64,000 bases of DNA. Origin: an uncultured Bizionia sp. (GTDB lineage Bacteria > Bacteroidota > Bacteroidia > Flavobacteriales > Flavobacteriaceae). The position numbers and the translations under genes were made by a program. The stretch spans positions 1 to 64,000 of the forward strand of contig CANMCF010000001.1 in the NCBI GenBank assembly GCA_947496215.1. Reading direction: 5' to 3'. The notes under the pieces were generated by a model, which ran no database searches, was not told the DNA's origin, and saw only the letters and a list, made by a program, of their open reading frames with translations. Positions 43,826 through 53,802 of this stretch are shown piece after piece. How positions within the stretch are numbered: the stretch's first letter is position 1; every line of letters starts with the position of its first letter.

Positions 43826-46081
43826 TTATTCGGATTCATGAATTACGATGGCTATTTGTGCCTTTATGTTCTTGGCGGGTATGTCAATTGTATTGATTTT
43901 TTTTTCATCGTCATATCTGGATTTCACCTTTTTGCCATCAATAGTGGCAAAAGAGGCCTTTTTGCTGGCAGCCAACTCTATCGTGTAAGATCGTTTCTTA
44001 ACCTGTCCATCATAAGTCCCTTGGGTTGGATGCACGGTAATGCTATGCTTGTTTTTCTCTCGGGTATAACTCAATGTGGTAAGCGCCTTTTCGTCCTTTT
44101 CATAATCAAGGCTCATACCATCGTCTTCATACAAATCAAAAGAGGATGTCTGCCCATCCACACCAGGAAAGCATCTTATGATGAGTTCATTTAATTTCGT
44201 ACTGGACATCCGCTCCGTGTAGGGCTGCATGGGTATTGGCATCCCCCCCTTTGCAAATAGAGGAAACTCATAGATGTTGGAGGAGACGGTAACGGTCTTG
44301 TTACCTTTGTATTTGGTATTGTCGAAGAAGTCGTACCAAACACCTTCAGGTAACCATATGCTTTTCTCTACTACTTTGTCTTCCCCTGTTCCAGGTTCGG
44401 CAATGGGAGCAGCCAAAAAAGCATCTCCCCAGAAATACTGACCTTCCTGTTTATACGCTTCTTCGTCATTTGGGTACTCCAAATACATCCCTCTCAATAT
44501 GGGAAGGGTTTCCTTGTGGGCTTGCCATACAGTCGAGTATATGTATGGCATCAGTTGGGAGCGCATATGGTATGTTATTCGCATGCTCTTTTCTGCAACT
44601 TCTCCCCATAGCCAAGGTCTTCTATCTAGATTGGCATCATAAACGGAATGTATTCGCAAGGAAGTGTTCGTTAACCCGAATTGAGTCCAACGGGTATAGA
44701 GTTCCCAAGCCTTTTCCTTGGGTTCTCCAAAGAAGCCTCCAATGTCGTGTGCCCAAAAGAAACAGGCAGAGTTGCCACTGGTAACAGTAAAGGGAATCTG
44801 ATATTCGAGAGATTCCCACGTGCCGTCATAATCCCCGGAAAATTGTATTGGATAGCGATGACTTCCAAATCCTGACCATCTGCTATAATTCATCCCCCTT
44901 TTGTTGTTTTTTTGGGAATGAAGGAAATACAAATGATTCAACCATTCCAAATGCGTCAATCCATATACTCCTCTTACGTATGGGTAAAGGTAGTCCTGTT
45001 GCCAATCCAGCCACCAAAAGTCAACACCGATGTCCTCGTTTGGTTCCAAGGCGTATTTGAAAAAGGAATTCATGTATGTGGGGTCTCCAGCATCAAAAAG
45101 TGGGGTTGGTTCATTGATTGTTTTTCCCAAGCTGTGCATGAAATCCTGATAAGTGGATTCGTGATTGCGAATGCCATCGTGTGGATGATCGTTGAGGGCG
45201 ACATACACGTCTTCGTCTTTGAATTCCTTGATTAGTTTATCTGGATTTGGAATTAGGTCTTTGTTCCAAGAGTATCCGGTCCAACCTCTGTTTCCGGCAT
45301 GCCCCGTACCTTCTTTGGCATCTTTTTGAGTATGCCATCCCATATCGAAGACCATGATGTCCAGAGGGAAATCATGCGCCTTGTATTCCTTTAGGATTTG
45401 ACGATACTCATCGGCAGAATAATCCCACCATCTACAATACCAAGCTCCAAGGGCATATTTTCGAGGTAAGGGAACCTTGCCACTTATGGCGGTCAAGGAC
45501 TTCAAGGCGGCTTTGTAATCCTTGTCGTAGGCAAAGAAGTACCTATCCATGACACTTTCCTTTGGACGATTCTCTATCCAGCCATTTTTTAGAATGGGTT
45601 TGTAGTCGTCTTTTAGGATGAACCAGCCATTATGACTCAATATTCCGTTATCTACTTCTATACGGCCATTTTTTCCATCTAATGTTTGGATGGTACCTCC
45701 TAGATTCTTTTCTCTATCGTTCTTTTGATATATCATAAACCTTTTCTCCTTTTCTCCTTGCTTGTAAAAGATCCTGAAGTTGGTTTGCCCAAAGGGGAAT
45801 CCATCGTTGAAATATTCTATTCTCATACGAGAGGTGGAGATATGCGTCCAGCCCTCATCATTGGTTGTGACTTCGAATTCATCGCAACGAGAATTTCGGT
45901 TTGCCGCAAAGAGGGTAGGAGCATCTATGAATTTGCGACCCAAGGCATATTCAAGACGAACCAGTTCGGGTGTAATGATGGTAAATCTAGCATTCCCCAG
46001 AACAATTGGATTCTCTTGACTGAAGGAATCACTACCAATTAGAAAAGACAATGCGAATAGTAAAAGGATGTTCTTTTTCAT
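43826..46081 (-). CDS. GH31 family alpha-glucosidase/xylosidase
   Basis: A 751-residue secreted (signal MKKNILLLFALSFLIGSDSFS) GH31 enzyme. The catalytic domain has 'DIMVFDMGWHTQKDA', the nucleophile motif 'GVDFWWLDWQQDYLYP' and the acid/base Asp in 'QFSGDYDGTWESLEYQ'. The C-terminal beta domain with 'YDFFDNTKYKGNKTVTVSSN' and 'FDLYEDDGMSLDYEKDE' is the DUF5110-type module. It hydrolyses alpha-linked glucosides or xylosides. It is the last gene of a GH31-GH3-GH65 cluster on the minus strand. Confidence 0.88.
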   Translation of the reverse strand: MKKNILLLFALSFLIGSDSFSQENPIVLGNARFTIITPELVRLEYALGRKFIDAPTLFAANRNSRCDEFEVTTNDEGWTHISTSRMRIEYFNDGFPFGQTNFRIFYKQGEKEKRFMIYQKNDREKNLGGTIQTLDGKNGRIEVDNGILSHNGWFILKDDYKPILKNGWIENRPKESVMDRYFFAYDKDYKAALKSLTAISGKVPLPRKYALGAWYCRWWDYSADEYRQILKEYKAHDFPLDIMVFDMGWHTQKDAKEGTGHAGNRGWTGYSWNKDLIPNPDKLIKEFKDEDVYVALNDHPHDGIRNHESTYQDFMHSLGKTINEPTPLFDAGDPTYMNSFFKYALEPNEDIGVDFWWLDWQQDYLYPYVRGVYGLTHLEWLNHLYFLHSQKNNKRGMNYSRWSGFGSHRYPIQFSGDYDGTWESLEYQIPFTVTSGNSACFFWAHDIGGFFGEPKEKAWELYTRWTQFGLTNTSLRIHSVYDANLDRRPWLWGEVAEKSMRITYHMRSQLMPYIYSTVWQAHKETLPILRGMYLEYPNDEEAYKQEGQYFWGDAFLAAPIAEPGTGEDKVVEKSIWLPEGVWYDFFDNTKYKGNKTVTVSSNIYEFPLFAKGGMPIPMQPYTERMSSTKLNELIIRCFPGVDGQTSSFDLYEDDGMSLDYEKDEKALTTLSYTREKNKHSITVHPTQGTYDGQVKKRSYTIELAASKKASFATIDGKKVKSRYDDEKKINTIDIPAKNIKAQIAIVIHESE

Positions 46082-46146
46082 CTTGATTTATTTTAATGAA
46101 TTACTTATGGTATGGATAAATTATATAGCCCTATGTTACTTTTCAT

Positions 46147-48648
46147 TCAATCTATGCGAATCTCTTTAATTGTTTGTCTGATGTCCTTTGAGGAGCTTCC
46201 TATCAAAAAGTTATACTCCCCCTTGTCGATTTGCCAATCATGTAGATTGGTGTCATAGTATTGAAAGGCATCCTTTTTTAATGTGAAGGTAACCTCTTTA
46301 GTTTCGTTGGGCTCTAAAAAGATCTTGTTGAATGACTTCAATTCTTTTTCAGGTCTGTCTACACTTGTACTTACCGGTTTTACATAAAGTTGAATCACTT
46401 CGGAACCGGATACTTGTCCTGTATTGGTTAACTCCAAAGATACTTCAAATGTGTGTTCATCCAATTTTTTCAAGCGTGGAGCATTATAACGAAAGTTAGT
46501 ATACGAAAGGCCATGGCCAAATGGAAAACGTGCTTCTAGTTTGTGCTTGTCCAAGTATCTGTATCCAACATAGATGCCTTCAGAATAGATAGATTGCAAG
46601 TTTTTGTCTTTATAATCCGAAAAGCCAGGAGAATCATCCTGTGATTTATAGAATGAAGCTGGTAGCTTCCCTGATGGATTGTGATTGCCCAAAAGAATGT
46701 CGGCTATTGCATTTCCTCCTTCTTGACCTCCAAACCATGCCTGTACTATTGCAGGGACATCATCCGCCCATGCTTCCATAATTGGGGGTGTACCCGAAAT
46801 GACGACGACTATTGTATTGGGATTGGCTTCCCTGACCTTTTCTATCAGTTGGTCTTGATTTTTTAAAACGAGAAATTCCCGATCTCGGCCTTCTCCTTCG
46901 AAATGATCGGAAAGCCCAACGCAAACTATCGCCAAATCTGAAGTTTTTGCCAAGTCTACTGCTTCTTGGATTAAATCGGTATTGGGAATAACCCAACCTA
47001 GTTTTATTTCTGAAACGTGACCGTTGTTGTAATACTCCAATTGAATATCATATGTTTCCCCTGCTTCAAGTGTGATTTTGACTTCTTCAACGTTACTTCC
47101 TTTCTTATCCTTCCATTTGTCAATAAGCAACTTGCCATCAATCTTTAATCGCACGCCATCATTGTGCATGACGTTAAATGTATATTCTCCGGACTTTGGA
47201 GCCTTTAACTTTCCTTTCCAACGAACGGAAAAATAATTTTCGTCGTCAGCTCCATGAAAATCCCAACTTGGAGCATCATAGTACCAAAGAAAGTTAACAT
47301 CTTTGTCATTACGGATGAAGTGAGCTTCTCCTTCACAATTGATGTTTCCAAAATAGTAAGCTTGCAGTCCTTTTATGCCATCTACTTCTTCGAAGTAGGT
47401 GTTTTCAATAATTTGAATATCATTGGTAATGGTGGTTCCCAATGCATAATTGATTTCAACGTCCTCACTTACTTTGCTTCTTAACCCTTCCAATGGAGAA
47501 ATGGCGTAAAATGGTGTTACCTTCGAAGACCCACCGCCTCCAACGCGGGCAAAGGAGGCATTGGGACCAATCATTGCAATCTTTTTGACGTGCTCTGTAT
47601 CTATAGGCAAGGCATTGTTTTGATTTTTTAGAAGAACAATACCATTGACTGCTGCATCATAGGCAATTTTTTTATGGGCATTGCTTTTTAAGACTTTTGT
47701 TGAAGTAGGTTCTTGTTTGGAGAACATATTCGCTTCAAAACGTACACGTAGCAACCTCCTTACTTTATCATCTATGATGTCTTCTGTTATTTCTTTGTTC
47801 TTCAAGGCAATTTTAATGAGAGAGTCATTGTAGTGATCCCCAAACGGCATTTCCAAATCCAATCCTGCATTTGCACTTTTGGCGGTACTGTGCGCTGCTC
47901 CCCAATCTGAAACGACAAATCCAGTAAAGCCCCATTTTTTCTTCAAGACTGTGTTGAGCAGGTAGTCGTTTTCTGCCGTCCAATGATCATTGACCTTATT
48001 GTATGATGTCATGACGGTCCATACGTTGGCTTCCTCGACGGAGGCTTTGAAGGCTGGTAGGTAGATCTCATGCATGGCACGTTCATCTACAATGGCATTT
48101 AGACTACTTCTTTTCCATTCTTGGTTGTTACAAGCGAAATGCTTTACACAAGCCAAGACATTTTCACTCTGTACGCCTTTTATGTATGGTATGGCTGTTT
48201 TACCAGCCAAGTATGGATCCTCTCCAAAGCTTTCAAAATTCCGTCCACCAATGGGAAAACGGTGAATGTTTACACACGGGCCAAGAAAAAAATTTCGCCC
48301 TCTGGCCTTTGCTTCCTTACCAATGAGTTGACCAACTTGATATAGGATATCCTTGTCCCATGTAGATGCCAACGAAACGGAAGCAGGTAGGGCAGTTGCT
48401 TCAGACCATCTTATGCCTACTGGTCCATCTGTCATCCGGAGAGTAGGGATATTCAAACGATCATTGTATTTGGTGTCGAAACCAACACCTGCGAGTTGTT
48501 CGATCTTTTCCTCGAGAGTCATCAAACCCAATAAGGAATCTACTTTGAATTCTGTATTGTCCTTTGAATCGTCAGATGCTTTCTTGGGAGTGCTCTCACA
48601 AGATATGAATGCCAATATGAGAAGTAGGTATTGAGGGATTTTTTTCAT
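46147..48648 (-). CDS. GH3 family beta-glucosidase with PA14 domain, lipoprotein
   Basis: The track start (48735) adds 29 unlikely residues; the Met at residue 30 gives MKKIPQYLLLILAFISC, a lipoprotein signal, and is preferred (833 aa). GH3 features: 'RMTDGPVGIRW', 'NFFLGPCVNIHRFPIGGRNF', 'VKHFACNNQEWKRS' and nucleophile motif 'GFVVSDWGAAHS'. A PA14 carbohydrate-binding domain ('DENYFSVRWKGKLKAPKSGE', 'HNDGVRLKIDG') is inserted before the second GH3 domain. A C-terminal Fn3-like domain ends the protein. It cleaves beta-glucosides at the cell surface or periplasm. Confidence 0.88.
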   Translation of the reverse strand: MKKIPQYLLLILAFISCESTPKKASDDSKDNTEFKVDSLLGLMTLEEKIEQLAGVGFDTKYNDRLNIPTLRMTDGPVGIRWSEATALPASVSLASTWDKDILYQVGQLIGKEAKARGRNFFLGPCVNIHRFPIGGRNFESFGEDPYLAGKTAIPYIKGVQSENVLACVKHFACNNQEWKRSSLNAIVDERAMHEIYLPAFKASVEEANVWTVMTSYNKVNDHWTAENDYLLNTVLKKKWGFTGFVVSDWGAAHSTAKSANAGLDLEMPFGDHYNDSLIKIALKNKEITEDIIDDKVRRLLRVRFEANMFSKQEPTSTKVLKSNAHKKIAYDAAVNGIVLLKNQNNALPIDTEHVKKIAMIGPNASFARVGGGGSSKVTPFYAISPLEGLRSKVSEDVEINYALGTTITNDIQIIENTYFEEVDGIKGLQAYYFGNINCEGEAHFIRNDKDVNFLWYYDAPSWDFHGADDENYFSVRWKGKLKAPKSGEYTFNVMHNDGVRLKIDGKLLIDKWKDKKGSNVEEVKITLEAGETYDIQLEYYNNGHVSEIKLGWVIPNTDLIQEAVDLAKTSDLAIVCVGLSDHFEGEGRDREFLVLKNQDQLIEKVREANPNTIVVVISGTPPIMEAWADDVPAIVQAWFGGQEGGNAIADILLGNHNPSGKLPASFYKSQDDSPGFSDYKDKNLQSIYSEGIYVGYRYLDKHKLEARFPFGHGLSYTNFRYNAPRLKKLDEHTFEVSLELTNTGQVSGSEVIQLYVKPVSTSVDRPEKELKSFNKIFLEPNETKEVTFTLKKDAFQYYDTNLHDWQIDKGEYNFLIGSSSKDIRQTIKEIRID

Positions 48649-48744
48649 AGGTCTATATTTGTTGCTTTTTAGTGGCAAGTATTGTTTGTTGTCAATCATT
48701 CCTATAGGGGTACTTTTTCTACATACTCGTTTCATTTGTGCTTT

Positions 48745-50763
48745 TCAATTTGAAATTCGTATGGTCTCTTTTTTTGCTCCCCAATTTTTCAAGGTAACGG
48801 ATTTCCAATGTTTTGGTAGTTGGGGCGTATTGAAAATAACACCATCATTGGTTATTTCTGCTCCACAAAACCCAAACAGCACCGTTTGAAGCATCCCACC
48901 TGCAGCGGTCATGAAATAGGGGTTGTCGTCATAAGCTCCTTCTGCCAACACACCATAGGGTTCTCGTTGATTGGGTTTGTAAGCTTTTTGAAATAATTCC
49001 CACGCCTTTTCTCTCATACCCAACTTGCTATAGATAATGGCATAGATGGAATGTGTCATGGCAGGACCAGAAACATCTACTTTTTCCTGATAGTAGTTTA
49101 GGTTTCTCAACATCGCTTCTTTATCCGTTATCAATTGCAAAGGATAGCTTAGAAGATTTACATCGGCTTGTTTGGTTTGTTCTCCTTTGTAGCCTTTGTA
49201 ATTTTTAATGGTACCATCTTTGAATTTTTCAATGACCAACTTGTTTGACAGTTCTCTCCACTCTGGATTGATGGGCTCGTTTAAAATTTCTGAAGCTTCA
49301 ATGACATGCTTCATAACAGTAATCACTGCGCCATTGGTAAAAGCATTGTTGTCTACATTTTCTGCATATTCATCGGCTCCTACGACATTTAGAATGTGAA
49401 ACTGGCCTCGTTCGTCCCTGGAGCTTCTACTCAACCAAAAATCTGCAATGTCAGTTAAAATAGAATAGGCTTCCTTTCGTAGCCAATCTTCATCTTGAGT
49501 GACGCTGTAATAATTCCATAAGGCCAAACCGACAACTGCGGTGATATGATGCTCAAAAGGACCTGTAAGTGCCCATGTGGGTGTAGATTCTTCACCGAAA
49601 TCGTCTGATTCCCAAGGAAACATGGTGCCGTTGTAACCATAGCTATTCGCTTTTTTATTAGCCGACTCGACATGTTTGATGCGGTAGTCCACCATTGGTT
49701 TGGCAAATTCAGGATTCAGCACCAACAAAGGGGGATACATCCATAATTCACTATCCCAAAAAATATGTCCATAATAGTCCAAATTGGTCAAACCCATGGG
49801 GGGAATGCTATAGCTTGTATTCTTCCTGATGGAGGAGTAGAGGTTGAATAATGCAAAACGTACATCTTTTTGACTGGAGTCATCTCCATCTATGACGATG
49901 TCGGTATTCCAAATGCTTTCCCATGCCTTTTTATGATTTTCAATCAACTTGTCCTTACCTTCGAGCATGGCAAAGATGCATTGTCGTTCTGCTTCAGTTC
50001 GAGGGTCTTGAAAATCGGTTGTCGATACGGTACTGCCTACCAACGAGAAAGTGAATTTCTCTCCCTTTTTCAATCGTATCGTAAAATACTGCTGATAATA
50101 ACCTTTCGACCATTCATTATACAATACTTGTCGAGTATTTTTACCAAAGGTGAAGCCACTGGAAGCTGCCAATGTATGTTTGCCCTTTGGAGAACTTACA
50201 GATGTTGTCAATATGGGGAGTTGCACGTGATCCTTGTTGAAAGTTCTGAACTTGCCTTCTCCCTCTTCAAGGGGAGATTTGATGAGGTGCTTGTTTATGA
50301 TTTTAACTTCAGTGTCTTTTGTCGCTTCAATTTCAATTTCAAACAGAGCAATATGGGGAAGGTGTCTTAAGGCTCTTGTGGTATGGGTTACATTCAACTC
50401 GTCATTTAGGCTGAATTGTGTTGAAAGGACAGCTTCTTTCATATTCAATTGTTGTTTCCAATTATTGATTTGATTGAAATTGGTACTTCGTGCATTGGCA
50501 GTCCTCAATTCTAAATTGGCAAAGTTTATTCCTGGTAGGATGCACTGTACGTCGTCGCTGCCAAATTTATCGAATACTCCATTGAGGATAATTTGTTGTA
50601 TTTCCATTGGTTTGGATGATACTCTAAGCCCAATCATGCCATTTGCCATGGTTGGAGCGCTGTATTTATCAATGGTATTTGCTCGAAGTACCCAGTTGGT
50701 GTCTTGCTGTGCAAGAAGTAAACAGGGAAATATTAAAAATGATAATAATAGAGGAATTTTCAT
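48745..50763 (-). CDS. GH65 family disaccharide hydrolase/phosphorylase
   Basis: A 672-residue secreted protein (signal MKIPLLLSFLIFPCLLLAQ). The (alpha/alpha)6 barrel has 'DSELWMYPPLLVLNPEFAKP', 'HHITAVVGLALWNYY' and 'HILNVVGADEYAENVDNNAF', the last carrying the GH65 catalytic Glu (D-E-Y-A-x-N-V-D-N-N). GH65 members act on alpha-disaccharides such as maltose, trehalose, kojibiose or nigerose. A secreted enzyme is more likely a hydrolase than a phosphorylase. First gene of the GH65-GH3-GH31 set. Confidence 0.88.
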   Translation of the reverse strand: MKIPLLLSFLIFPCLLLAQQDTNWVLRANTIDKYSAPTMANGMIGLRVSSKPMEIQQIILNGVFDKFGSDDVQCILPGINFANLELRTANARSTNFNQINNWKQQLNMKEAVLSTQFSLNDELNVTHTTRALRHLPHIALFEIEIEATKDTEVKIINKHLIKSPLEEGEGKFRTFNKDHVQLPILTTSVSSPKGKHTLAASSGFTFGKNTRQVLYNEWSKGYYQQYFTIRLKKGEKFTFSLVGSTVSTTDFQDPRTEAERQCIFAMLEGKDKLIENHKKAWESIWNTDIVIDGDDSSQKDVRFALFNLYSSIRKNTSYSIPPMGLTNLDYYGHIFWDSELWMYPPLLVLNPEFAKPMVDYRIKHVESANKKANSYGYNGTMFPWESDDFGEESTPTWALTGPFEHHITAVVGLALWNYYSVTQDEDWLRKEAYSILTDIADFWLSRSSRDERGQFHILNVVGADEYAENVDNNAFTNGAVITVMKHVIEASEILNEPINPEWRELSNKLVIEKFKDGTIKNYKGYKGEQTKQADVNLLSYPLQLITDKEAMLRNLNYYQEKVDVSGPAMTHSIYAIIYSKLGMREKAWELFQKAYKPNQREPYGVLAEGAYDDNPYFMTAAGGMLQTVLFGFCGAEITNDGVIFNTPQLPKHWKSVTLKNWGAKKETIRISN

Positions 50764-50932
50764 ATACTTGTATTTAAGGGGGTTATATGATAAGTAGAAG
50801 AGAAGGGGGGCTATGTTTTTTTGTTACATATGAATTTGTTTAATTGTTATGGTGAACTTATGATGCTTAAAGATAAGCAACCTATTTGCAACACAGTATT
50901 TTTTTAGAATTTATGTGTGTGAAATAGCAATG

Positions 50933-51829
50933 CTATCTACTTTTTCCAATGGAATCATTTAAATTGTACATTTTGCATAGTTCATGCATTTTTTTTGAAA
51001 AGGCCTTTTTATAAAAGTTTGGCATTCCAGAATCATTTTTGAAGTAGTTGAGATATCTATTTTCCAATTCTGGGTAATGTTTTTTAATTGCGTTTAGCAT
51101 CAAAGTTTTACTATCTGCTTTGCCGTTTCCAAATAAAGTGATGGTTGCTGGCAACACATAATTTACATTACTTTTTTTAAATGTGGAAAAAAGCAAGTTC
51201 AAATGTTCCGTGGTATCAGATATGAAAGGTAGCAACGGCATTAGACTAACACCGGTCAAGAAGCCTTCATCAAGCGTTTTGTTCAAGGCAATGAGTCTTT
51301 TGGATGGAGCAGTAGCTCCTTTCTCGAATATTTTGGCAACATCGTCATCCAATGTCGAAAAAGAGAAAGAGACAATTGTACCTCCATCCAAGCGATTGGT
51401 CAGATCTGTTGGGAGTATGGCTGTTTGATCTATTTGATGAAGTAAGTCGAAATCCCTTTCGATCAAATCGGATTTTGTGATGATGTGGACAGGGAACCTA
51501 TGTTTGGCTATGACTTCCAGTGCAGCCCTTGTCAATTGATATTTGCCTTCTATTTGAAGATAAGGATCCGTTGCGGAAGAGAGTACGATAATGCCATGTT
51601 GATTCTTTTTTGCCCTATTGTATAGTTGACGATCCAATATTTCAATGGCATTTGTTTTTACCGATAGACTTTCTTCGAGGTTGGTTCCATATTTGCTTCC
51701 TCTTATGTAGCAGTACAAGCAATTGAAAGAACAACTGCTGTATAGGTTGAGCGTGTAGTCGTCCAAGAACCAACTGTCCCTTTTCTTGGTTTTGTTTAAA
51801 ACAGATTTTACTTCAATTTCCCTTGGCAT
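50933..51829 (-). CDS. Radical SAM protein, SPL-like
   Basis: A 298-residue radical SAM protein. The 4Fe-4S motif is 'CSFNCLYCYIRGSK' (C-x3-C-x2-C, ~33-40), preceded by 'LDDYTLNLYSS'. The rest is a TIM-barrel like that of spore-photoproduct-lyase-type radical SAM proteins ('ILSSATDPYLQIEGKY'-like motif, 'HIITKSDLIERD'). Here it need not be a photoproduct lyase, since the organism is unlikely to sporulate. The first 17 bases overlap the AlkD-like gene upstream, so they are translationally linked. Confidence 0.85.
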   Translation of the reverse strand: MPREIEVKSVLNKTKKRDSWFLDDYTLNLYSSCSFNCLYCYIRGSKYGTNLEESLSVKTNAIEILDRQLYNRAKKNQHGIIVLSSATDPYLQIEGKYQLTRAALEVIAKHRFPVHIITKSDLIERDFDLLHQIDQTAILPTDLTNRLDGGTIVSFSFSTLDDDVAKIFEKGATAPSKRLIALNKTLDEGFLTGVSLMPLLPFISDTTEHLNLLFSTFKKSNVNYVLPATITLFGNGKADSKTLMLNAIKKHYPELENRYLNYFKNDSGMPNFYKKAFSKKMHELCKMYNLNDSIGKSR

Positions 51830-52535
51830 ATGTATTTCTGTTTAGACCGATCGCAATTTTCGCCCTGAACCAATTGGCTACTCGATCGGTATTTTCTATT
51901 TCAGTTTTGAAGTGCTCTATGATTTCCGGATGAAATTTGGCTGTTGTCTTGGCTGCCCAACCAATACCTTGCCTTATTTCCTTGTCTTTGGTGTTGGCCA
52001 TGGACAATAGTATCTTGAATATCGTTTTTGCGTTGTTTGCATCCAACCCTTTTTTTATGGCATAGTGAGCTCCAGCTCCCAAAGAGCGAATTACCCAATT
52101 GGTTTCATGCTTGAACAACTTTCTTATTTCTGGAATGGTAATTTGTGGTTGGAATAGCAATGAATAGCCGAATACACGTTCTCCTATGATGTCGCATACA
52201 TACCAAATGTCTGCATCGGCAACATACTCAGTTGCCTTGTCCATGGATTCTAAAAAATGGTCTTGCAATCGTTTTTGTAACATGATTCCCAAGATGACAT
52301 TGCCACCTTCGGTCCTCATAGATTGAATTTCATCACAAAAGGGAATTTGCTCCTCTTCTTGCAACCGCAAGTGAAATTGTTCTGCACAGTATTCCAAAAG
52401 TGGAAACTTGACCTTTTGGGAAAGGATGAGCGTATGTAATAGCTCTATGCAACTTGCCAAGCCTCTAGAATGATATTCTTCAATGCACTTTATTATTCGT
52501 TTATTGACTTCTGATTTTCTAGTAATTACCTTCAA
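51813..52535 (-). CDS. DNA alkylation repair-like HEAT protein
   Basis: A 240-residue all-helical protein with HEAT-like repeats of the AlkC/AlkD superfamily: 'TNWVIRSLGAGAHYAIKKGL', 'DKEIRQGIGWAAKTTAKFHP', 'RVANWFRAKIAIGLNRN'. AlkD homologues remove positively charged alkylated bases from DNA. The catalytic residues cannot be assigned with certainty here, so activity is inferred. It overlaps the radical SAM gene by 17 bases. Confidence 0.75.
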   Translation of the reverse strand: MKVITRKSEVNKRIIKCIEEYHSRGLASCIELLHTLILSQKVKFPLLEYCAEQFHLRLQEEEQIPFCDEIQSMRTEGGNVILGIMLQKRLQDHFLESMDKATEYVADADIWYVCDIIGERVFGYSLLFQPQITIPEIRKLFKHETNWVIRSLGAGAHYAIKKGLDANNAKTIFKILLSMANTKDKEIRQGIGWAAKTTAKFHPEIIEHFKTEIENTDRVANWFRAKIAIGLNRNTYAKGN

Positions 52536-52580
52536 TTTATTTCCAGTTTAAGCCTTTTGGGGCAAGTATTAAAGCTAATG

Positions 52581-53057
52581 CTATTTTTCTGATTCCAATA
52601 CCATCTTCTTGATTAAGGTGATCTGCCCCAAATGATAATAACTGTGTTCTATCATTGCCTCGATGTTTCTTAGGTAAGTTCCATATTTCTCGTCTACGAA
52701 CATTCGATCCCATTTTTCATCTGGTATGGATTCTATTGATCGAGCTAATTGCTCTGCGTTGTCCAAGAAGGTATTCAAAAGCAATTCCCAAGCTTTTTGA
52801 GATTCGATGGGAGCGAGGTCAAAACTATATTTATCCTTGATTTCCAATGGGCCACCATTGAATACATTCAATACCCCAGACATGTAATAATCGATATGGA
52901 AGGTAAGAGCAGCTATTGTATTCAAAGACCCAATTTTCATCGTAGCTTGTTCCCAAGTCAAGTTGGACAATTGATCCTTGTAATTGGTATTGGCGATCCA
53001 GAGACCATTTAAAGTGACTTCTCTGAACCGGTTGGCAATCTGTTTTGTTCGTCCCAT
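52581..53057 (-). CDS. DinB/DUF1572 family protein
   Basis: A 158-residue four-helix-bundle protein of the DinB superfamily: 'ALTFHIDYYMSGVLNVFNG' and 'EAMIEHSYYHLGQITLIKKM', with the metal-binding His residues (H54-like, H137-like and 141-like). The fold is found in thiol-dependent S-transferases and damage-inducible proteins. Substrate unknown. It is close (about 45 bases) upstream of the AlkD-like gene on the same strand. Confidence 0.8.
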   Translation of the reverse strand: MGRTKQIANRFREVTLNGLWIANTNYKDQLSNLTWEQATMKIGSLNTIAALTFHIDYYMSGVLNVFNGGPLEIKDKYSFDLAPIESQKAWELLLNTFLDNAEQLARSIESIPDEKWDRMFVDEKYGTYLRNIEAMIEHSYYHLGQITLIKKMVLESEK

Positions 53058-53163
53058 TGTTTGCTTTCTTAATATGGTAGGAAATTTGTAAGGGACAAGT
53101 TAACGAAAAGTAACGAATTCAAAATTTGATTACTTTGGTTTTCCAGCATTGCAAAAAACGGAT

Positions 53164-53799
53164 CTATTCATAGTCTGGTATGTTTTTTCCTAGGATGAGG
53201 TTGCGTCTTAGGGTTAAAATACCATTTTCCATTTTTGGTGTCACAATCCCCGAACCACCACGATTTTTCAATGCTTTTCTTTTATCGGCAGTCAAAAGCG
53301 GATCATCATCAAAAAAATAGGACTCTATGTAATATGGGTTTGTGTTTGGTTCTTTTACGGTGACGTGTATATGTGCAGGCTCTGTGCTATTTGGATATGC
53401 TACAGGACGAAAAGTATGAAACGCATATTTCCCATCTTTGCCCGTTTTAATCCACCCACGAGCAATCCCATGGTTTTTTGCCCAACCTTCTTCATTGCCT
53501 TTGGTTTCATAGATACCCTGTCTGTTGGTGTGGTATATGTATACGATAACGTTCTCAGCTGGTGTTTTTCCATCTTTTTTGAAAATGGTTCCGGTAATTG
53601 CCAATTTTGGGATGTTTTCCTCAAAGCCAGGGAGCGTGTCCTTGAATTCAAGCTTTTTGTTGCCATATTCAAAGATGGCTTCGCAACCTTGACAAAGATC
53701 TCCGATATTTTGTTTTGCCTTTTTGCTTTCTTGTCCAGTACAATTAAAAAGCATCAGTAGGATGAAAACTGTCGATATTTTGTTTTTTGGATGCCACAT
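53164..53799 (-). CDS. Intradiol dioxygenase-like lipoprotein
   Basis: A 211-residue lipoprotein (signal ...STVFILLMLFNC, lipid-anchor Cys20). The domain resembles the catalytic core of protocatechuate 3,4-/catechol 1,2-dioxygenases: 'LAITGTIFKKDGKTPAENVI', 'IYHTNRQGIYET', 'FRPVAYPNSTEPAHIHVTVK', with Tyr and His residues placed like the iron ligands (2 Tyr, 2 His). As a surface lipoprotein it may be a homologue with an unknown aromatic or other substrate. It lies 3 bases after the DUF1028 gene stop, so it is in the same operon. Confidence 0.8.
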   Translation of the reverse strand: MWHPKNKISTVFILLMLFNCTGQESKKAKQNIGDLCQGCEAIFEYGNKKLEFKDTLPGFEENIPKLAITGTIFKKDGKTPAENVIVYIYHTNRQGIYETKGNEEGWAKNHGIARGWIKTGKDGKYAFHTFRPVAYPNSTEPAHIHVTVKEPNTNPYYIESYFFDDDPLLTADKRKALKNRGGSGIVTPKMENGILTLRRNLILGKNIPDYE

Positions 53800-53802
53800 A
53801 TC

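Noticed and set aside
43838-46042. Many plus-strand ORFs opposite the GH31 gene
   Set aside because: Shadows of the long minus-strand coding frame; no start context or protein motif.
50933-51829. Spore photoproduct lyase
   Set aside because: Only the radical SAM core and general SPL-like context are visible; a Bacteroidota cell is not expected to sporulate and the conserved lyase cysteine cannot be placed.
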